DNA of 64,000 nucleotides from positions 1,622,001 to 1,686,000 of the forward strand of contig NZ_CP049905.1 of the NCBI RefSeq assembly GCF_011305535.1. Reading direction: 5' to 3'. Positions 35,149-44,249 of this stretch are shown here, in pieces. The translations under genes and the position numbers were made by a program. The DNA is from Diaphorobacter sp. HDW4B. Lineage in GTDB: Bacteria; Pseudomonadota; Gammaproteobacteria; Burkholderiales; Burkholderiaceae_C. The notes beneath the pieces were generated by a model that saw only the letters and a list, made by a program, of their open reading frames with translations, searched no databases and was not told the DNA's origin. The stretch's first letter is position 1; the number at the start of each line of letters is the position of its first letter.

Positions 35149-35324
35149 GCGAGCGATTATCGTGAGTTTTCGAGATTTAACACTTGGTCGTCAAAACCAC
35201 AGTGCAGAATGTCACCCTTGCCTAGCGCTTGAAGCAAACCTAGGGTAAGTCTCTGACATAGACTGTCATGTCCAGCCCTTACAGTGGCAAGTCGCTTAAT
35301 TCCGCAACCATAGGAGATCACAGC

Positions 35325-35795
35325 ATGGGATTGTTTAGTTTCATCAAAGAAGCAGGTGAAAAGCTCTTCGGCGGCTCGTCCGCTCAAGCCGCGCCTACAG
35401 AGGACCTGAACGCCAAGGCCGCCTCCGCCATCCAGACATACATCGGCGCACAGAACCTCGGCGTGTCCGACGTCGCGGTCAAGTTCGACGGTGCCACCGG
35501 CGCTGTGACCGTGGCCGGTGTCGCTCCGACCCAGGCCGCCAAGGAAAAGGTCACACTGTGCTGCGGCAACGTGGCCAGCGTGCAGTCCGTGGACAACCAG
35601 ATGTCCGTGACCAACCCGGAACCCGAAGCGCAATACCACGATGTGGTGCGCGGTGACACCCTGTCGGCCATCTCGCTGAAGTACTACGGCAACGCCAACA
35701 AGTACAACGTCATCTTCGAAGCCAACAAGCCGATGCTGTCCAACCCGGACAAGATCTACCCCGGCCAGAAGCTGCGCATCCCTCCCCTGCAGTGA
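35325..35795 (+). CDS. BON-LysM domain protein (Kbp/YgaU-like)
   Basis: A 156-aa protein. A short N-terminal helix (MGLFSFIKEAGEKLFGG) is followed by a BON domain (about 28-95, KAASAIQTYIGAQNLG...VTVAGVAP) and a C-terminal LysM (about 105-153, YHDVVRGDTLSAISLKYYGNANKYN...KIYPGQKLRIP). This matches E. coli Kbp (YgaU), a K+-binding protein of the cytoplasm. The start at 35325 is fixed by the TAGGAGATC Shine-Dalgarno; there is no signal peptide. It is monocistronic with a strong terminator. Confidence 0.9.
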   Translation: MGLFSFIKEAGEKLFGGSSAQAAPTEDLNAKAASAIQTYIGAQNLGVSDVAVKFDGATGAVTVAGVAPTQAAKEKVTLCCGNVASVQSVDNQMSVTNPEPEAQYHDVVRGDTLSAISLKYYGNANKYNVIFEANKPMLSNPDKIYPGQKLRIPPLQ

Positions 35796-35831
35796 TGCCA
35801 AGCCGTGCACACAAACGCATGGCCATCCAAC

Positions 35832-35866
35832 AAAAAAGCCAGAGCCCCACAGGCTCTGGCTTTTTT
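35832..35866 (+). terminator. Intrinsic terminator of the BON-LysM gene
   Basis: GCCAGAGCC pairs with GGCTCTGGC around a five-base loop; the stem is extended by AAAAAA/TTTTTT. It lies 37 bases after the stop and ends in a six-T run. Confidence 0.93.
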
Positions 35867-35940
35867 GCATCTCGCGCAGTCGCGAGATCAACGGGCACGA
35901 GCAACGCGAAGTGCCGAATCACACCTCTTCCAGACTGACT

Positions 35941-36060
35941 TGCGGCAAGCTGTCTGAACGGAGCGCCTACGGCGCGCAGTGAGTTTTGCCGCAGGTATTC
36001 CAGCGCGTTTTTGGTGACTTTTTGCGCGCAAGCAAAAAGTTACTCGCCCGCCGGGGCGAG
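35941..36060. repeat. Three tandem hairpins, second intergenic repeat type
   Basis: The 296-base gap between the BON-LysM gene and the rhodanese gene holds, after the terminator, three consecutive inverted repeats. The first is TGCGGCAA (35941) with TTGCCGCA (35986), enclosing GCGCCtacGGCGC. The second is ACTTTTTGC (36017) with GCAAAAAGT (36032). The third is CTCGCCC with GGGCGAG (36043-36060). Such composite palindromic elements occur repeatedly between genes in Burkholderiales genomes, to my recollection. Only one copy is seen here. Confidence 0.7.
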
Positions 36061-36091
36061 ACCCGGCCTCCGCCCTCAAAAAGAAGCAGGT

Positions 36092-36538
36092 TCACTGCCT
36101 CCAAGGCAGCCCACGAAACCGCCATCCACCAACGCGATTGCGTTGCCCACCCGCATCCACATCCCCTTCAAACCCCTCAAGGATGTTGTAAGCCTCCACC
36201 CCCAACTCGGCAGCCCGCTTCGCAGCAGCCACAGACCGCACCCCACTGCGGCACAGCAGCACAGCCTTGCCCCCCACAGGCACAGCCGCACGCAGTTGCT
36301 CATCGAACGAAGCATTCATCGCCATGCCAGGCCACTGCTTCCAGGCCACGGCCACCGCGCCGGGCACATAACCGACCCATTCGCGCTCGGCATCCGTGCG
36401 CACGTCGATCAGCACGGCTTGCCCGTCCTGCACCCATTGCCACGCCAATTGCGGACTCACATTGCCTGCATAGCCATCGGCAGGTTGAGGCTGGTCTGAA
36501 CCAGCGTTGGTTTGTTGTGTGTTGGTGGTGGTATTCAT
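36092..36538 (-). CDS. Single-domain rhodanese-like protein
   Basis: A 148-aa cytoplasmic protein with one rhodanese domain. It shows LAWQWVQDGQAVLIDVRTDAE, YVPGAVAVAW and the active-site loop LLCRSGVRS with the catalytic Cys, followed by AAELGVEAYNILEGFEGD. Rhodaneses carry persulfide sulfur; the physiological acceptor is unknown. GlpE/PspE-like size. Start: ATG at 36538; another in-frame ATG at 36547 is possible. It follows the metallopeptidase gene by about 47 bases and is the last gene of the glyQ-glyS run. Confidence 0.87.
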   Translation of the reverse strand: MNTTTNTQQTNAGSDQPQPADGYAGNVSPQLAWQWVQDGQAVLIDVRTDAEREWVGYVPGAVAVAWKQWPGMAMNASFDEQLRAAVPVGGKAVLLCRSGVRSVAAAKRAAELGVEAYNILEGFEGDVDAGGQRNRVGGWRFRGLPWRQ

Positions 36539-36585
36539 GGAAAACATTCTGTCAGAAGCCGCGCCACGCTCGCGTCGAAACAACA

Positions 36586-37596
36586 TCACTCCCACGAAGG
36601 AGTTGCTTCGTCCTTGAGGCTGCGGCGCAGCGCCTTGTAGTCGGGCATCACGGTGGCGACGGTGTCCCAGAAACGCGGCGAGTGGTCCATCACGCGCAGA
36701 TGCGAAAGCTCGTGCACCACCACATAGTCGATCACCGAAGGCCTGAAATGCAGCAAGCGCCAGTTCAAGCAGATCGAACCATCGGATCGCGCACTGCCCC
36801 AACGTGTCTGCGCGCTGGAAAGCCGCAGCTTGGTCCAGCGCACGCTGAGTTGCGGCGCGTAGTGATCGAGCCGCGCCACGAAATGCGCGCGTGCCTGCTT
36901 GAGCAGCCAGGCATGCACTGCGTCGCGAATCTTGGCTGGCTCGGCGGTGCTCGGCAAGGCGATGTGGAGTTCGCGCGGGGCACCCGCGCAGGGCGCTTCC
37001 AGCAACGCGCCGCCACGTTCCTTGAAACGATGCTCCGCATCGAGCACGATCTTGAGCGGCTCGCCGAGGAATGGAAACACGCTGCCGTTTTTCCATTCGA
37101 TGCGCGCATCTTCGCGCTTTTGATGGCGCAATTGCGCATCACCCAGCTTGCGCAGAATCCAGTCCGATTTTTCCTTGAGCGCATCGTCGATGGCGCCCAG
37201 CGTCACCCACGACGGCGCGCGCACCGACAAGCCATCGGCATCGACCACAAACCCGATGCTGCGACGGCGCACGCGCGACAGCAGATAGGCCACGCGCGCA
37301 TGGCCGAGCAGCACTTCGCGATTGGCCTGGGGATGGCGAAAAGAGGCCGGTTGCAGCACGCGCGACAGCGGCTCCGGCGCGGGGCCGATCTCACGGTCGG
37401 GCGCAGGCGCTGCGTCGTTTTGTTCAGAAGGCGGTGAGAACTCCGCCCAGAGATCCTGCGAATCGTCTGCTGCGGGCTTCAAGCGACGGCTGCGCCCATC
37501 CGCTGGTTTGCGTGGCGGGGTTTGTGTGGGGTCGACGGATGGCGAAGAAACCGGCGGTTTGGCATCCCCAGAGATGCCAAACAATTCCAGCGCCAT
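36586..37596 (-). CDS. YgjP-like M48-type metallopeptidase
   Basis: A 336-aa protein. The first 90 residues are Pro/Ser-rich and charged with no family resemblance. The YgjP-like domain follows (about 100-336): RRSIGFVVDADGLSVRAPSW, SAQTRWGSARSDGSICLNWRL and the zinc motif VVHELSHLRVMDHSPRFW (HExxH plus a downstream His). This family (YgjP/DUF45) is predicted to be a zinc protease. The start is uncertain: ATG at 37596, or a GTG at 37617 seven codons earlier. It lies 30 bases after plsC, in the same unit. Confidence 0.85.
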   Translation of the reverse strand: MALELFGISGDAKPPVSSPSVDPTQTPPRKPADGRSRRLKPAADDSQDLWAEFSPPSEQNDAAPAPDREIGPAPEPLSRVLQPASFRHPQANREVLLGHARVAYLLSRVRRRSIGFVVDADGLSVRAPSWVTLGAIDDALKEKSDWILRKLGDAQLRHQKREDARIEWKNGSVFPFLGEPLKIVLDAEHRFKERGGALLEAPCAGAPRELHIALPSTAEPAKIRDAVHAWLLKQARAHFVARLDHYAPQLSVRWTKLRLSSAQTRWGSARSDGSICLNWRLLHFRPSVIDYVVVHELSHLRVMDHSPRFWDTVATVMPDYKALRRSLKDEATPSWE

Positions 37597-37626
37597 CTGT
37601 ATCAAGCCTTGCCCCACTTTTTCTGT

Positions 37627-38373
37627 TTACTTTCCGGGTAGATAGGCTTCGGGGTCAAGGCGACGCATTTCCGCTTCGATCCAGTCCTGCGCAGCCTGCA
37701 TCAGTTCGTCCTGCGTCTTGCCTTCGGAAGGAATCTGCGGGCCGATGGACACATCCACGATGCCGGGGCGCTTGGTGAACGGCTTCTTGGGCCACACGCG
37801 GGCGGACGTCACGGCGATCGGAACGACCGGCACACCGGCGCTCACCGCCAGACGCGCACCGCCGCTCTTGTACTGGCCCACTTCACCACGGGCCATTCGC
37901 GTGCCTTCGGGAAACATGATCACCCAGGTGCCCTGATTGAGCAGCTTTCGGCCTTGCTGCAGCACCTTGGCAAACGCGCGGCTGCCTTGGCTGCGGTCGA
38001 TGTGCACCATGTCCAGACTGCCGATGGACCAGCCGAAAAACGGAATCTTCAGCAGTTCCTTCTTGAACACATAGGCGAGCTGGCGCGGCATGATCGCGGG
38101 CATCAGAAAGGTCTCGTACGTGGACTGGTGCTTGCACAGCAGCACCACGCCCTGCTTGGGATCGGTGGGCAGGTTCTCCATGCCGATGATGCGGGTGGAG
38201 ATGCCCAGCATCGGCTTGGCGCTGTTGACCGACAGCGCCAGCCAGGCACGCGCCACGCGGTACACGCTCGACTGCTTGCCGCCGCACACGCGCACCAGAA
38301 GCAGCGCGAGGGTGTACGGAATCACGGTGACACTCATCCACAGCAGATGAAGAACGGAACGGATGAAAGCCAT
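37627..38373 (-). CDS. plsC: 1-acyl-sn-glycerol-3-phosphate acyltransferase
   Basis: A 248-aa inner-membrane acyltransferase. It has two N-terminal helices (HLLWMSVTVIPYTLALLLV), then motif I LCKHQSTYETFLMP, motif II KKELLKIPFFGWSIGSLDMVHIDR, motif III FPEGTRMARGE and motif IV VPVVPIAVTS. Motif I reads H-x4-E rather than the usual H-x4-D. It converts lysophosphatidic acid to phosphatidic acid in phospholipid synthesis. The start at 38373 precedes the first helix; a longer frame into gmhB is rejected. The gene lies 32 bases after gmhB. Confidence 0.92.
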   Translation of the reverse strand: MAFIRSVLHLLWMSVTVIPYTLALLLVRVCGGKQSSVYRVARAWLALSVNSAKPMLGISTRIIGMENLPTDPKQGVVLLCKHQSTYETFLMPAIMPRQLAYVFKKELLKIPFFGWSIGSLDMVHIDRSQGSRAFAKVLQQGRKLLNQGTWVIMFPEGTRMARGEVGQYKSGGARLAVSAGVPVVPIAVTSARVWPKKPFTKRPGIVDVSIGPQIPSEGKTQDELMQAAQDWIEAEMRRLDPEAYLPGK

Positions 38374-38405
38374 AGTGTTTGTTGTACCAATCGGTCTCAG
38401 TATTT

Positions 38406-38984
38406 TCAGTGTGCCTGTGTCTTGGCCGCCTGCGCTGTGGCCGCGATGAAATCCACAAAAGCGTTCAGGTCTGCGTGGGCATGCGTGTTCTGCGGCCAAG
38501 GCGCTGGCAGTTCCTTGGCGGCATCGACATCCGCCGCCGCACCTGTGCACACCATGTGCAACTGCGAAATGCCAGCGGCAGTCGCCGCCTGCAGATGCAG
38601 AACGCTGCTGCCCACGGCCACGATGTCTGCGGATTCCGCACCATAGCGGTCACGAATCTGCTCCATCAAACCCGGCGCGGGCTTGCGGCAACTGCAGTGC
38701 TCGGCATCCGAATGCGGGCAGAAAAACACGGCATCGATACGCCCGCCCAGCCCCTGCACCTGCTTGAGCAGCCGCGCATGGATGGCGTTGAGCGCATGCA
38801 CATCGATCACGCCGCGCCCGAGGCCCGGCTGGTTGGTGGCGATCACCACATGCCAGCCCGCGCGCGACAGACGCGCCACGGCCTCCAATGCGCCCGGAAT
38901 CGGGACCCATTCGTCAGGTGTGGCGATGTACTCGTTGCCCAGGGCGTTGAGCGTGCCGTCGCGGTCGATGATGGCGATTTTCAT
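38406..38984 (-). CDS. gmhB: D-glycero-D-manno-heptose-1,7-bisphosphate 7-phosphatase
   Basis: A 192-aa HAD phosphatase for ADP-heptose synthesis (LPS inner core). Motif I is IAIIDRDGTLN (nucleophile and acid Asp). Motif II is in VVIATNQPGLGRG. The zinc loop has FFCPHSDAEHCSCRKPAPG with C-x-H...C-x-C, typical of GmhB, and supplies motif III Lys. The last motif is unusual: where GmhB normally has VGD(S/K)xxD, this protein has VAVGSSVLHLQAA, so both expected acidic residues are missing. Activity may be reduced or supported by another acidic residue. The start at 38984 is chosen by homology. The gene follows glyS by 78 bases. Confidence 0.85.
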   Translation of the reverse strand: MKIAIIDRDGTLNALGNEYIATPDEWVPIPGALEAVARLSRAGWHVVIATNQPGLGRGVIDVHALNAIHARLLKQVQGLGGRIDAVFFCPHSDAEHCSCRKPAPGLMEQIRDRYGAESADIVAVGSSVLHLQAATAAGISQLHMVCTGAAADVDAAKELPAPWPQNTHAHADLNAFVDFIAATAQAAKTQAH

Positions 38985-39062
38985 GAGTGGATTATGAAAG
39001 CATTCGGGTGAAATCCCGCCCTGCATTGTCCACTCATGATCGACCAGCGGTGCACTGCGTGT

Positions 39063-41228
39063 CTATGCCAGACGCGACAGATCCGCCACGCGGTTCATCG
39101 CCACGTGCAGCGACTTGAGCAGGCCCTGACGATTCAGACGCACATCCTCTTCTTCGGCATTGACCATCACGTCGTCGAAGAATTGGTCCACCGGCGCGCG
39201 CAGAGCGGCCAGCGTCTGCAGGCTGCCGGTGTAGTCGCCGGTGGCGAACTTCGCATCGGCCACGGGCACGGTCTGCTGCATGGCGGCGTAGAGCGCCTGC
39301 TCCGCAGGTTCCTTGAGCATGGCGGGATTGACATGCGCGTCCACTTCGCCCGCCTTCTTGAGGATGTTGCCGATGCGCTTGTTGGCCGCAGCCAGCGCAG
39401 GGGCTTCGGGCAGTTCGGCAAATGCGCGCACGGCCTGCAGCGCCTTGGGCATCTCACCCCATGGCACGTTGGCGGCGATCACGGCATCCGCTTCCTGCGC
39501 GCTGTAGCCCTGCTCGCGCAGGTAGCCCGCGAGGCGCTCGTGAATGAAGTCCAGCAGTTGCGCGTTGCTCTTGTCCGCATCGGCAAGCAGCGAACCGAAG
39601 CTCTCGGACGCGGCCTTGATGATCTTGGCCAGATCGAGCGGCAATTCCTTTTCGATCAACATGCGGATCACGCCCAGCGCGTGGCGACGCAGCGCGAACG
39701 GATCGCGGTCGCCCGTGGGCAGATTGCCGATGCCGAACATGCCGACCAGCGTTTCCAGCTTGTCGGCCAGCGCAACGATCACGCCCACGTTTTCGCGCGG
39801 CAGTTCGTCGCCCGCAAAGCGCGGCTTGTAGTGGTCTTCGATGGCGTGCGCCACTTCGACGGCGAGGCCGTCATTGGCTGCGTAATAGCCACCCATGATG
39901 CCTTGCAGCTCGGGGAACTCGCCAACCATGTCGGTCACCAGATCGGTCTTGGCAAGCAGCGCGGCGTTGTCCACGCAGTCCATCAGGTAGTCGCGCGCGA
40001 TTTCGCCTTCGTCGGAGTTCAGCGCCGGGTTGACCTTGACGATCTCGGTGAACATCTGCGTGGCAATCGCCTTGGCGATCGCGCGCACGCGCTGTGTGCG
40101 CTCGCCCTGCGTGCCAAGCTTGTTGTGATAGACGATCTTGCCGAGCGCATCGACGCGGCTGGCCAGCGTCTTCTTGCGGTCCTGATCGAAGAAGAACTTC
40201 GCATCGGCCAGACGCGGGCGCACCACGCGCTCGTTGCCGCCCGTCACGGCGCTCGCATCGGCCGGGCTGATGTTGCTGACGACCAGGAACTGGTTGGTCA
40301 GCTTGCCATTCGCATCGAGCAGCGGGAAGTATTTCTGGTTGGCCTTCATGGTCAGAATCAGGCATTCCTGCGGCACGCCGAGGAATTCCTTTTCGAACGC
40401 GCAGACCAGAACGTTCGGACGCTCGACCAGCGCGGTCACTTCGTCGAGCAGCGCTTCATCTTCGATGGCCTTCACGCCACCGCCGACGCGCTCTGCCGCC
40501 GCCTTCAACTGACGGGCGATTTCATCGCGGCGTTCAGTGAAACTGGCGATCACCGCGCCCTGCTCGCGCAGTTGCTCGGCATAGCTGTCGGCGCTGGTGA
40601 TGCCCACGGGATCGACGCTCGCTTCAAAGCGGTGGCCGTGCGTGGTGTTGCCGGCCTTCAGGCCCAACGCTGTCACGGACAGCAGCACTTCGGTGCCGTG
40701 GATCGCCACGAGGCCGTGCGCGGGACGCACAAAGTTCACGCTGCTCCAACCATCCTGCAACTGGTAGCGCATGACCTTCGGGATCGGCAGCTTGGTGATG
40801 GCTTCGTCGAGCGCCTTCTGCACGCCTTCGGTCAACTGCGCGCCCTTGGCGGTGCTGTTATAGAAAAGAATGTCGGCCTTGCCATCATTCTGGCGATCCA
40901 GCGTGGCGACAGCGGATTCATCCGCGCCCAGCGCGTTGAGCTTCTTGAGCAGCGCAGGCGTGGCTTTGCCGTCAGCGGTCAGACCCACGGTCACGGGCAT
41001 GAGCTTTTGCGACACAGCCTTGTCTGCCGCCTGGGGCAGCACTTCGGTGATGTGCGCGGCCAGACGACGTGGCGAGGCATAGGCTGTCAGGCGCGATCCG
41101 CTGGATGTCAGGCCCTGCGCCTTCAGTTGCTCGAACAGCACGCCCGCAAAGGCGTCGCCGAGCTTCTGCAGCGCCTTGGGCGGCAGTTCTTCCACAAACA
41201 GTTCAACAAGAAGATTCGGTGTTGTCAT
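39063..41228 (-). CDS. glyS: Glycyl-tRNA synthetase beta subunit
   Basis: A 721-aa protein beginning MTTPNLLVELFVEELPPKALQ, the beta-subunit signature. It includes FVRPAHGLVAIHGTEV, LILTMKANQKYFPLLDANGKL, NERVVRPRLADAKFFFDQDR and a C-terminal anticodon-binding DALR-like region (FFDDVMVNAEEEDVRLNRQGLL). It works with GlyQ as an alpha2beta2 enzyme to charge tRNA-Gly. It starts 27 bases after glyQ. ATG at 41228 is preferred to a TTG two codons upstream. Confidence 0.97.
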   Translation of the reverse strand: MTTPNLLVELFVEELPPKALQKLGDAFAGVLFEQLKAQGLTSSGSRLTAYASPRRLAAHITEVLPQAADKAVSQKLMPVTVGLTADGKATPALLKKLNALGADESAVATLDRQNDGKADILFYNSTAKGAQLTEGVQKALDEAITKLPIPKVMRYQLQDGWSSVNFVRPAHGLVAIHGTEVLLSVTALGLKAGNTTHGHRFEASVDPVGITSADSYAEQLREQGAVIASFTERRDEIARQLKAAAERVGGGVKAIEDEALLDEVTALVERPNVLVCAFEKEFLGVPQECLILTMKANQKYFPLLDANGKLTNQFLVVSNISPADASAVTGGNERVVRPRLADAKFFFDQDRKKTLASRVDALGKIVYHNKLGTQGERTQRVRAIAKAIATQMFTEIVKVNPALNSDEGEIARDYLMDCVDNAALLAKTDLVTDMVGEFPELQGIMGGYYAANDGLAVEVAHAIEDHYKPRFAGDELPRENVGVIVALADKLETLVGMFGIGNLPTGDRDPFALRRHALGVIRMLIEKELPLDLAKIIKAASESFGSLLADADKSNAQLLDFIHERLAGYLREQGYSAQEADAVIAANVPWGEMPKALQAVRAFAELPEAPALAAANKRIGNILKKAGEVDAHVNPAMLKEPAEQALYAAMQQTVPVADAKFATGDYTGSLQTLAALRAPVDQFFDDVMVNAEEEDVRLNRQGLLKSLHVAMNRVADLSRLA

Positions 41229-41255
41229 GATCAATATCTCTGCTTCTGCGACGCC

Positions 41256-42212
41256 TCAGGCGGCCTTCTTGTTGTTCTGTTGAGCCTCGGCCTTGGCGAG
41301 ATCCGCCAGCACTTCGTCGGCCCATGCCTTGGGCGCCATCGGGAATCCAAGGCGCGCGCGGCTGTCCAGATACGCCTTGGCCACGGCACGTGCCAGATTG
41401 CGGATGCGACCGATGTAGGCGGCACGCTCGGTCACGGAGATCGCGCCGCGTGCGTCCAGCAGATTGAAGGTGTGGGCAGCCTTGAGCACTTGCTCGTAAG
41501 CGGGCAATGGGAGCTTGGCTTCCATCAGATGCTGGGCCTGCTTTTCATACGCGCCAAAGGCGGTGAACAGGAAATCGGCATCGGAATGCTCGAAGTTGTA
41601 GGCCGATTGTTCGACTTCGTTCTGATGGAACACGTCGCCGTAGGTCAATTTCCGACCATTGCCATCATCCGTCCAGATCAGGTCATACATGTTCTCGACG
41701 CCCTGCAGATACATCGCGAGACGTTCCAGACCGTAGGTGATTTCGCCAGTCGCAGGCTTGCAGTCGATGCCGCCGACCTGCTGGAAATAGGTGAACTGCG
41801 TCACTTCCATGCCGTTGAGCCAGACTTCCCAGCCGAGGCCCCACGCGCCGAGCGTCGGGTTTTCCCAGTCGTCTTCGACAAAGCGGATGTCGTTCTTCTT
41901 GAGGTCAAAGCCCAGCGCTTCGAGCGAGCCGAGGTACAGCTCGAGGATGTTGTCCGGCGCTGGCTTCAGAACCACCTGGTACTGGTAGTAATGCTGACCA
42001 CGGTTCGGGTTCTCGCCGTAGCGGCCGTCCTTGGGACGGCGGCTGGGCTGCACGTAGGCGGCCTTCCATGGCTCTGGGCCCAAAGCGCGCAGGAAAGTGG
42101 CGGTGTGCGACGTACCCGCGCCCACTTCCATGTCATAGGGCTGCAAAAGTGCGCAGCCCTGGTCGGCCCAGTACGACTGCAATTTGAGAATGATTTGTTG
42201 GAAGGTCAGCAT
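41256..42212 (-). CDS. glyQ: Glycyl-tRNA synthetase alpha subunit
   Basis: A 318-aa class II catalytic subunit. The start [20 protein letters not shown] is the usual GlyQ N-terminus; the longer upstream frame runs to 42281 and is not used. Visible blocks: [39 protein letters not shown] (motif 2 region) and [16 protein letters not shown] (motif 3). It forms the first gene of a run glyQ-glyS-gmhB-plsC-metallopeptidase-rhodanese on the minus strand. Confidence 0.97.
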   Translation of the reverse strand: MLTFQQIILKLQSYWADQGCALLQPYDMEVGAGTSHTATFLRALGPEPWKAAYVQPSRRPKDGRYGENPNRGQHYYQYQVVLKPAPDNILELYLGSLEALGFDLKKNDIRFVEDDWENPTLGAWGLGWEVWLNGMEVTQFTYFQQVGGIDCKPATGEITYGLERLAMYLQGVENMYDLIWTDDGNGRKLTYGDVFHQNEVEQSAYNFEHSDADFLFTAFGAYEKQAQHLMEAKLPLPAYEQVLKAAHTFNLLDARGAISVTERAAYIGRIRNLARAVAKAYLDSRARLGFPMAPKAWADEVLADLAKAEAQQNNKKAA

Positions 42213-42276
42213 GACGGGTTCTGTCTTGTCCGGGAAACGCGCTTTTTGGCGTGAACCGGACATTTTAGTTCGCACA

Positions 42277-42301
42277 AACAAAACGGGGGCCGCAGCCCCC
42301 G
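42277..42301 (-). terminator. Intrinsic terminator of fabAB
   Basis: GGGGGC-CGCA-GCCCCC forms a six-pair GC stem. On the minus strand it is followed by CGTTTTGTTTG. It lies about 20 bases after the fabB stop and before glyQ. Confidence 0.85.
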
Positions 42302-42321
42302 AGTAATCAACTGGTCAGCAG

Positions 42322-43542
42322 TTATTTGCCGTCCCAGCGGCGCAACACGAGCGAAGCGTTGGTGCCACCAAAGCCGAAGCTGTTGGACAGGGCCTGGCGG
42401 ATCGGTGCGTCGCGTGTTTCTGTCACGAGCGGCATGCCTTCGGCGGCTGGCTCGAGCGTTTCCACGTTGGCGGAACCGGCGATAAAGCCCTTGTTCAGCA
42501 TGATCAGGCAATAGATCGCTTCCTGCACGCCGGTCGCGCCCAGCGAGTGGCCGGTCAGCGACTTGGTCGACGAGAACGCGGGAATATCCGAGCCGAACAC
42601 TTCACGGATCGCGCGCAGTTCGGGCACATCGCCCACGGGGGTCGAAGTACCGTGCGTGTTGATGTAGTCGATGGAGCCGTCCAGACCATCGATGGCCTGG
42701 CGCATGCAGGCAATCGCGCCGGTGCCCGATGGAGCCACCATGTCTTCGCCGTCGCTGGTCGCGCCAAAGCCGACCACTTCACCGAGGATGTTGGCGCCGC
42801 GCGCCAGCGCGTGCTCCAGGCTTTCCAGCACGACGGCACCGCCGCCGCCCGCGATCACGAAGCCGTCACGGTTGGCGTCGTAAGCACGCGAGGCCTTTTC
42901 GGGCGTCTCGTTGTACTTGGCGGACATCGCGCCCATGCCGTCGAACAGCAGCGCCATGCCCCATGACAGCTCTTCGCCGCCACCCGCGAACATCACGTCC
43001 TGCATGCCCCAGGCGATCTGCTGCGCCGCAGCGCCGATGCAGTGCGCCGAGGTGCTGCAAGCCGAGGTGATCGAGTAGTTGATGCCCTTGATCGCGAAAT
43101 TGGTCGAGAGGCACGCAGACACCGTCGAGCTCATGCAGCGCGTGACCTGATATGGCCCGACGCGGCGAATGCCCTTGCTGCGCAGCGTGTCGGCCGCTTC
43201 GATCTGGTTGGCTGGCGAGCCGCCGCCCGAGCCCATGATCAGGCCGGTGCGCGGGTGCGAGACCTGCTCCGGCGTCAAACCAGCTTGAGCGATCGCGTCG
43301 GTCAGCGCGATGTGCGCGTACGCCGCGGCATCGCCCATGAAGCGCAGTTGCTTGCGGTCGATGCGCTCTTCCAGATTGATCTCGGGAATGCCCGCGACCT
43401 GACTGCGCAGGCCCAGTTCGGCAAACTCAGGCATGGCCTTGATGCCGGGACGGCTCGCGCGCAGCGATGCCTCCACCGTTTCAAGGTCGTTGCCGATGCA
43501 CGAGACAATGCCCGCGCCCGTGATCACCACACGCTTCTTCAT
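42322..43542 (-). CDS. fabB: 3-oxoacyl-ACP synthase I
   Basis: A 406-aa thiolase-fold enzyme. It has the active-site Cys in [16 protein letters not shown] (residue about 163), His in [11 protein letters not shown] and His in [10 protein letters not shown]-type sequence ([12 protein letters not shown]), the Cys-His-His triad of KAS I/II. The C-terminus is [15 protein letters not shown]. Together with FabA it makes unsaturated fatty acids. ATGA overlap with fabA fixes the start and implies coupled translation. A strong terminator follows. Confidence 0.95.
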   Translation of the reverse strand: MKKRVVITGAGIVSCIGNDLETVEASLRASRPGIKAMPEFAELGLRSQVAGIPEINLEERIDRKQLRFMGDAAAYAHIALTDAIAQAGLTPEQVSHPRTGLIMGSGGGSPANQIEAADTLRSKGIRRVGPYQVTRCMSSTVSACLSTNFAIKGINYSITSACSTSAHCIGAAAQQIAWGMQDVMFAGGGEELSWGMALLFDGMGAMSAKYNETPEKASRAYDANRDGFVIAGGGGAVVLESLEHALARGANILGEVVGFGATSDGEDMVAPSGTGAIACMRQAIDGLDGSIDYINTHGTSTPVGDVPELRAIREVFGSDIPAFSSTKSLTGHSLGATGVQEAIYCLIMLNKGFIAGSANVETLEPAAEGMPLVTETRDAPIRQALSNSFGFGGTNASLVLRRWDGK

Positions 43543-44063
43543 GCTGCAGCCCCTTGGCCGTTGCCTTCGCGCATGAACAGGCCCACACGCAGGTCATTGG
43601 CCACGTAGATTTCCTTGCCGTCGGCGAGCAGACGCGCGTCGCCGATGGCCATATTGAGCTTGCGTTTGATGACACGCTTGATGTCGATTTCGTAAGTGAC
43701 CCGTTTCACGTCGGGGCCGACTTCGCCGGTGAACTTGACTTCACCCGCGCCGAGCGCGCGACCGCGACCGGGCAGTTGCAGCCAGGTCAGGTAGAAACCG
43801 ATGAGCTGCCACATGGCGTCGAGGCCCAGGCAACCGGGCATGACCGGGTCGCCCTGGAAATGGCAGGCAAAGAACCACAGATCGGGCTTGACGTCGAGTT
43901 CGGCCACGATCTTTCCCAGACCATGCGCACCGCCATCGCTGTCGATGTGGGTGATGCGATCAAACATCAGCATGGGAGGCAGGGGCAGGCGCCCGCTGTC
44001 CGGCGTGAACAACCGGCCCTCACCGGAGGCGATCAGTTGCTCATAGGAAAAGGAATCAGCCAT
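43539..44063 (-). CDS. fabA: 3-hydroxydecanoyl-ACP dehydratase/isomerase
   Basis: A 174-aa hot-dog-fold enzyme. [20 protein letters not shown] contains the catalytic His, and [12 protein letters not shown] contains the catalytic Asp. It begins [16 protein letters not shown], typical of FabA. It dehydrates 3-hydroxydecanoyl-ACP and isomerises trans-2 to cis-3-decenoyl-ACP, the branch to unsaturated fatty acids in the anaerobic pathway. The 186 bases upstream to lnt would hold the promoter; a TTGCAA...ATTAAC pair with 17-base spacing is only a weak match. Confidence 0.96.
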   Translation of the reverse strand: MADSFSYEQLIASGEGRLFTPDSGRLPLPPMLMFDRITHIDSDGGAHGLGKIVAELDVKPDLWFFACHFQGDPVMPGCLGLDAMWQLIGFYLTWLQLPGRGRALGAGEVKFTGEVGPDVKRVTYEIDIKRVIKRKLNMAIGDARLLADGKEIYVANDLRVGLFMREGNGQGAAA

Positions 44064-44249
44064 TGTCAGTCATTCTCCAGACGGCCAAATGCCATCTTCG
44101 TGGGATAGCCGGAGTTAATTCCGACCATAAACATTCTTGCAAAAGGGCATCATTATCAAGGCTTGCAGTAGTCCAACCGCAACAAAGGGCCAAGAAAATC
44201 TCACAAAACCCGGATAGTTCGCTGATTATCGTCAATGCAGAACAACGAT

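Noticed and set aside
37627-38373. Loss of function in PlsC because motif I is H-x4-E
   Set aside because: The other three acyltransferase motifs are intact and Glu can serve as the acid; I believe this variant is usual in the group, so it is not taken as a defect.
39036-42254. A 1072-codon plus-strand open frame
   Set aside because: It is antisense to glyS and glyQ across both genes; no recognisable protein features.
44064-44249. Fur-like TTGATAATGATG upstream of fabA
   Set aside because: Only one half resembles a Fur hexamer pair, and fabA is not an iron gene.
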